Shown: piece by piece, positions 60,542-64,000 of the stretch
How positions within the stretch are numbered: the stretch's first letter is position 1
Layout of the letters: each line of letters opens with the position of its first letter
Source: JAVVHH01 sp965276815
GTDB lineage: Bacteria; Pseudomonadota; Alphaproteobacteria; Acetobacterales; Acetobacteraceae
Reading direction: 5' to 3'
Assembly: GCA_965276815.1 (NCBI GenBank)
Contig: CBDIBE010000006.1
Coordinates: forward strand, 293,743 to 357,742
DNA length: 64,000 bases
Notes under the pieces: model-generated
What the model was told of the DNA's origin: nothing
The model's input: the letters and a program-made list of their open reading frames with translations, nothing else
Database searches by the model: none
Position numbers and translations under genes: made by a program

Positions 60542-61510
60542 TCACTCCGCCACCTGACAAGCCTCGAACCCCCGCCGCAACTGCGGCCGGTTCAAGTTCC
60601 GCCCGATGAACACGATCTTCGACCGCCGCTCCGCCTCGGGCGCCCACTTCCCGATGTAATCCCCATCCGCAATCATGTGCACCGCCTGGAACGCGAACCG
60701 CCGATCCTCATTCGCGTAGGCCAATATCCCCTTCGTCCGCAGCAGATTCTGCCCCTGCTCGGCCAGCAGCGTGCTGATCCAGGCATTGAACTTCTCCGGA
60801 TCGATCGGCCGGTTCACCTCGAAGCTCATGCTGACCACGTCGTCATTATGCTCGTGCTCGCTGTCCTCGAGGAACTCCGGCTCCCGTTCCAGTACCCGCT
60901 GCAAATCAAACGCCCCCTGATCCAGCACATCCCCGATCGCCACCGCCGCGCGCGTTGTCCGATGAATCCGCGCGAACCGGTTGATCTTGCGGATTTTCGC
61001 CTCGACCGCCTCCAGCTCGTCGGCCGTCACCAAATCCGTCTTGTTCAGCACGATCACGTCGGCAAACGCGATCTGCTCCTCCGCCTCGGCGCTATCGATC
61101 AGTCGCGCCGGCAGGTTCTTCGCGTCCACCACGGTGATGATCGCGTCCAGCCGGGTCTTCGCCCGCACCCCGTCATCGACGAAGAACGTCTGCGCCACCG
61201 GCGCCGGGTTGGCGAGCCCCGTCGTCTCGATAATGATCCCGTCGAACTTGGCCCGCCGCTTCATCAGCCCGCCCACGATGCGGATCAGATCGCCCCGCAC
61301 CGTGCAGCAGATGCAGCCATTGTTCATCTCGAACACTTCCTCGTCGGCATCCACGACGAGGTCGTTATCGACGCCCAATTCGCCGAACTCGTTGATCACG
61401 ACTGCATATTTTTTGCCGTGATTCTCGCTGAGGATGCGGTTGAGCAACGTCGTCTTCCCAGCGCCCAGATAGCCGGTCAGCACGGTGACGGGGATTTGTG
61501 TGTCGGACAT
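60542..61510 (-). CDS. CobW/COG0523-family metal chaperone GTPase
   Basis: 322 residues. P-loop TGYLGAGKTTLLNRIL, metal motif CxCC in NNGCICCTVRGDL, IIIETTGLANPAPVAQTF, NKTD in VLNKTDLV, then the CobW C-terminal domain ending FIGRNLNRPQLRRGFEAC. GTP-dependent delivery of Zn or Co to client proteins; the iron-type nitrile hydratase activator P47K belongs to the same family, which is notable with a metal-dependent hydratase 7 kb away. First gene of a run with WD40, AKR and MFS genes. Confidence 0.95.
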   Translation of the reverse strand: MSDTQIPVTVLTGYLGAGKTTLLNRILSENHGKKYAVVINEFGELGVDNDLVVDADEEVFEMNNGCICCTVRGDLIRIVGGLMKRRAKFDGIIIETTGLANPAPVAQTFFVDDGVRAKTRLDAIITVVDAKNLPARLIDSAEAEEQIAFADVIVLNKTDLVTADELEAVEAKIRKINRFARIHRTTRAAVAIGDVLDQGAFDLQRVLEREPEFLEDSEHEHNDDVVSMSFEVNRPIDPEKFNAWISTLLAEQGQNLLRTKGILAYANEDRRFAFQAVHMIADGDYIGKWAPEAERRSKIVFIGRNLNRPQLRRGFEACQVAE

Positions 61511-61616
61511 GGCTTGCCTCTAGCGATACGGATGCCTGCCCGATATAGGGCGCCTCGCCTCCGGGCGGAACGCCGCAAGCTGGCGACGATGCCGCAGATG
61601 GGCTATGCGGCCGCCC

Positions 61617-62507
61617 ATGTCTTACCTGTTCAGGGGATTGCGTCGCTTCTTCGGCCCCCGCCTGCCCGCCGAGATCACCTTCGCCGACCTCAGCGAACAG
61701 CTCGACCCCAACCTCCTGCCGCCGCTCGACCGCCCTGGAATTGACGAATCGAAGCTGACCCCCGAGCAGCTCAGCTGGCGTCGTGACGGCGTGGTCGAAC
61801 TCCCCAGCTTTCTGGCGCCCGGCCTAGTCGACTCGTACGTTGAACGCCGCGCCGCCGCGACCGGCCCCGCCGGCTGGACAGTACCTACGCCCTATCTTCA
61901 CGTGCCCGAACTGAGCGCCTTGGCCCTCTATCCTCCGCTGATGCACGTCATGCGCGACATCGTCGGCGAGGATATGATGCTGCACCTCGCCCTGACCGGC
62001 TGGGTCAGCACCGAACGCCAGTGGCACCAGGACGACTACCTGAACCCGCCCTTCGTCGCCGGCTGGTACGCCGCGGTCTGGATGGCGCTCGACACCATCC
62101 ACCCAGACAGCGGCCCATTCGAATACCTGCCGGGCTCGCACAAATGGCCCCTGCTGCGCATGGACAAGGTTCGCAGCTTCCTGACCAAGGAGGAACTCAC
62201 GCCACGCGAGCCGGACACCGGCAACAACCAGTGGCCCAAATACGCCGAACGCTTCGTCACCCCCGCCGTCGAGCGCCAAATCCAGCAATCCGGCCTGCCC
62301 ATCCGCCAATTCATCGCCAGCAAAGGTGACGTCCTGATCTGGCACGGCCGCCTGATGCACCGCGGCGCGCTGCCAAAGGTGCCCGGCATGCCCCGCCGCT
62401 CGCTCATCACCCACTATTCCGGCATCAACCACCGCCCGGACATGGACGAGCGCGCGCAAGACGCCAACGGCAGCACCTACGCCGTATTCGGCTTCGAATT
62501 CAGATAG
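61617..62507 (+). CDS. Phytanoyl-CoA dioxygenase (PhyH)-family protein
   Basis: About 296 residues. Fe(II)/2-oxoglutarate-dependent oxygenase fold: iron ligands in RQWHQDDYL (HxD) and the distal His in LIWHGRLMHRGALPKV, with the 2-oxoglutarate Arg in RRSLITHY. FEYLPGSHKWP is typical of PhyH proteins. The substrate could be a lipid, a small metabolite or a polysaccharide precursor; it neighbours polysaccharide genes. Overlaps the convergent O-antigen ligase gene by 31 bp. Confidence 0.9.
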   Translation: MSYLFRGLRRFFGPRLPAEITFADLSEQLDPNLLPPLDRPGIDESKLTPEQLSWRRDGVVELPSFLAPGLVDSYVERRAAATGPAGWTVPTPYLHVPELSALALYPPLMHVMRDIVGEDMMLHLALTGWVSTERQWHQDDYLNPPFVAGWYAAVWMALDTIHPDSGPFEYLPGSHKWPLLRMDKVRSFLTKEELTPREPDTGNNQWPKYAERFVTPAVERQIQQSGLPIRQFIASKGDVLIWHGRLMHRGALPKVPGMPRRSLITHYSGINHRPDMDERAQDANGSTYAVFGFEFR

Positions 62508-63676
62508 GTAGCCTCGGCCAGCCCGAGCCCCAGCACCAGGAAGAACCAGCCCACCAACGGCATCGACACCCAATCGGTGCTGCTCGCCACCGGCCAAAGC
62601 TGGATCAGCACCCCCACCCAAAGCCCCACCCGCACCGGGTCCGGCCGCCGCAGCAATCCCCGCCCCGCCGCCGCCAGCCAAGCCACCGCCAGCGCTGCGA
62701 ACAGCAGCAACCCCGGCAACCCGCCCTCGGTCAGCGCCTGCAAATAGTAGTTGTGCGGATGCTGGACGCACATCGCCGCCCCGCCGCCATCCCCGCCGTG
62801 CCATCCCTGAAAATACCTGGGATCCTCGCAAAGCCGCCGGAATCCATCGAACCCCGCCCCGAAAACCGGATGCGCCCGCACGATCGCCACCGCCCGTGCC
62901 GCGATCTGGCCATAATGACTATCCGGAAAATCCAGCATCTGCCGGCTGAACTCCGTCTCCAGCCGATGCGCCGCCTGCGGCGACACGAACGGCAGCGCCC
63001 CCAGCAACCCCGCCACGATCAGCGCCGCAAACAGCACCGCCAGCCGCAACCGCGGTAAAAACAGCGCCGTCGCAAACAGCCCCAGCAGCGTCAGCAGCAG
63101 CGGAATGCGCTGCCCGATCAGCACCATCACCCCGATCCCGCCCGCGAACAGCAGCAGCCCGAGCAACGGCGTGCGCGCCAGCGGCAGCAACGCCGGAAAC
63201 AGCAGCCGCGACAGCGGCGACCCGGCGCGCGGGTTCTTATACGGCCCCGTCAGCTCCCCATCCGCCCCCCGCGGCCAGCCAAACAGGTCCCGCCCCGTCG
63301 CAAACTGCACCATGCACTGCAGCGCAAGATAAAACGCCGACCACCGCAGCAGCCGCAGCAGCCAAACCCGCATCCACTCCGCCCGCAGCACCCAATGCTC
63401 GAGCGCCGCGACCAGCAGCAGAAACCGTACCAGCGCTACCGCCTCGCCCACCGCATGCCCGGCCAGCAAGCTGCAGAGCATCATCCAGCCCCACCAAACC
63501 AACCCCACCCGCACCCAAACCCGCCGCAGCCACGCCCAATCCCGCCGCATCGCGCTTTGCACCAGGAACAGCACCGCAATGACGGCGATCAACCCCTCCG
63601 CCACCCCCCGCCCATGCAGCAAAAACACCGGCAACCCCAACGTCGCCCAAACCCCGGCCCGGTCGACCGCGAGCAA
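62477..63676 (-). CDS. O-antigen ligase/polymerase-family membrane protein
   Basis: About 399 residues from a probable TTG start at 63676 with AGCAGGA upstream; the frame is open further but without homology. Ten or more hydrophobic helices and the Wzy/WaaL loop with AHPVFGAGFDGFRR...QHPHNYYLQALTEGGLPGLLLF, in which HPHN is the hallmark. Links or polymerises surface polysaccharide in the inner membrane. Together with the upstream GT4 gene it marks a polysaccharide locus extending past the window edge. Confidence 0.9.
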   Translation of the reverse strand: MLAVDRAGVWATLGLPVFLLHGRGVAEGLIAVIAVLFLVQSAMRRDWAWLRRVWVRVGLVWWGWMMLCSLLAGHAVGEAVALVRFLLLVAALEHWVLRAEWMRVWLLRLLRWSAFYLALQCMVQFATGRDLFGWPRGADGELTGPYKNPRAGSPLSRLLFPALLPLARTPLLGLLLFAGGIGVMVLIGQRIPLLLTLLGLFATALFLPRLRLAVLFAALIVAGLLGALPFVSPQAAHRLETEFSRQMLDFPDSHYGQIAARAVAIVRAHPVFGAGFDGFRRLCEDPRYFQGWHGGDGGGAAMCVQHPHNYYLQALTEGGLPGLLLFAALAVAWLAAAGRGLLRRPDPVRVGLWVGVLIQLWPVASSTDWVSMPLVGWFFLVLGLGLAEATYLNSKPNTA

Positions 63677-63685
63677 GGTCCTGCT

Positions 63686-63713
63686 CCCTCTCCCCCCGGG
63701 CCGGGGTGAGGGA
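63686..63713. repeat. REP-like hairpin repeat, copy 3 (variant)
   Basis: CCCTCTCCCCCCGGGCCGGG followed by GTGAGGGA, a diverged form of the motif at 43109 and 49409, placed between two polysaccharide genes just upstream of the O-antigen ligase start. Confidence 0.6.
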
Positions 63714-63753
63714 GCCGAGACGAGGCCACCCTCAACCGCCCGAGCGCGCGCCC

Positions 63754-64000
63754 CTAACACCTCGCCACGATCCCCGCCCGCAGCCGCACCAGCCGCGCCG
63801 CCGTCGCCGGCGCGCCGAACCCCTCCGACCGCACCCGCCCCGCCGCCGCCAACGACGCCCGCCGCCCCACATCCGTCGCCAGCTCGATGATCGCCGCCGC
63901 CACCGAGCCAGGCTGCTCCGGATCGGCATACAGCGCCGTCTCCCCGGCCACCTCCGGCAACCCGCCCCGCTTCGCGCACACCAGCGCCGCCCCGCACGCC
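63754..64000 (-). CDS. GT4 glycosyltransferase, C-terminal end only
   Basis: The visible part reads ACGAALVCAKRGGLPEVAGETALYADPEQPGSVAAAIIELATD and ends GIVARC. GGLPEVAG...A..ADP is the conserved C-terminal sugar-nucleotide region of GT4 enzymes. The N-terminus lies beyond the window. Upstream of and on the same strand as the O-antigen ligase gene. Confidence 0.85.
   Translation of the reverse strand, partial: ACGAALVCAKRGGLPEVAGETALYADPEQPGSVAAAIIELATDVGRRASLAAAGRVRSEGFGAPATAARLVRLRAGIVARC

Overview
The window is GC-rich DNA (about two-thirds G+C, with strong third-position GC in the genes) from a Gram-negative bacterium. Several features point to an alphaproteobacterium, most likely Rhodospirillales/Acetobacteraceae (the family is inference). 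These are a GapR-type DUF2312 protein beside a DUF1244 protein, glycerate kinase followed by pyruvate kinase, LexA operators of the alphaproteobacterial GAAC-N7-GAAC type on an imuA-imuB/dnaE2 mutagenesis system, and a bacteriophytochrome. There is no prophage and no CRISPR array.

Layout. 1-5289: large secreted alpha-2-macroglobulin (cut by the window edge) and MscL. 5647-10750: luciferase-like oxidoreductase, a thioredoxin/CcdA/SCO redox-copper group, tRNA-Asn, tRNA-Leu, an FMN reductase, a YukJ-like protein and GapR. 10817-14256: DUF1244 protein, glycerate kinase, pyruvate kinase and a small secreted protein. 14314-24104: one very large surface-polysaccharide gene (WbsX/GH99-like + GT4 + GT2) split by a 6069-bp IS1595-type transposon. 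That element has 33-bp imperfect inverted ends and a perfect 8-bp target duplication (AGATGCAC), carries cargo genes including a toxin-antitoxin pair, and is itself invaded by an IS21-family element. Removing the transposon and one duplication restores a single in-frame gene of about 1237 codons.

24415-33222: a 24-residue membrane peptide, an NHL-repeat protein, then the SOS mutasome. imuA-imuB and dnaE2 are 1.6 kb apart and each has its own LexA box; between them sit a cysteine-rich zinc-ribbon protein, an antitoxin-like fragment and an SDR. 33194-43953: receiver-domain remnant, glycogen-debranching-type glucosidase, degenerate LytM protein, a dipeptide/oligopeptide ABC importer (two permeases, two ATPases, and a binding protein 2 kb away), a trypsin-like protease and an SDR. 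Two inverted copies of a ~98-bp double-hairpin element (39628-39733 and 44801-44903), each with its own 4-bp flanking duplication, bracket part of this region.

43957-51988: thioesterase, CopC, lipoprotein, hybrid bacteriophytochrome kinase, SDR, DedA protein, QueC, MoeB/ThiF and DsrE-like proteins. 52026-56244: a tight cluster of an SH3 protein, a three-gene cobalt nitrile hydratase/thiocyanate hydrolase-like enzyme whose beta subunit is split in two, a triple-RidA fusion and an NMT1-type binding protein; overlapping stops and starts suggest co-translation and a joint role in nitrile, thiocyanate or amide nitrogen use (inference). 56298-64000: exported MetX-like hydrolase, MFS transporter, aldo/keto reductase, WD40 protein, CobW metallochaperone, phytanoyl-CoA dioxygenase-like protein, O-antigen ligase and the end of a GT4 glycosyltransferase.
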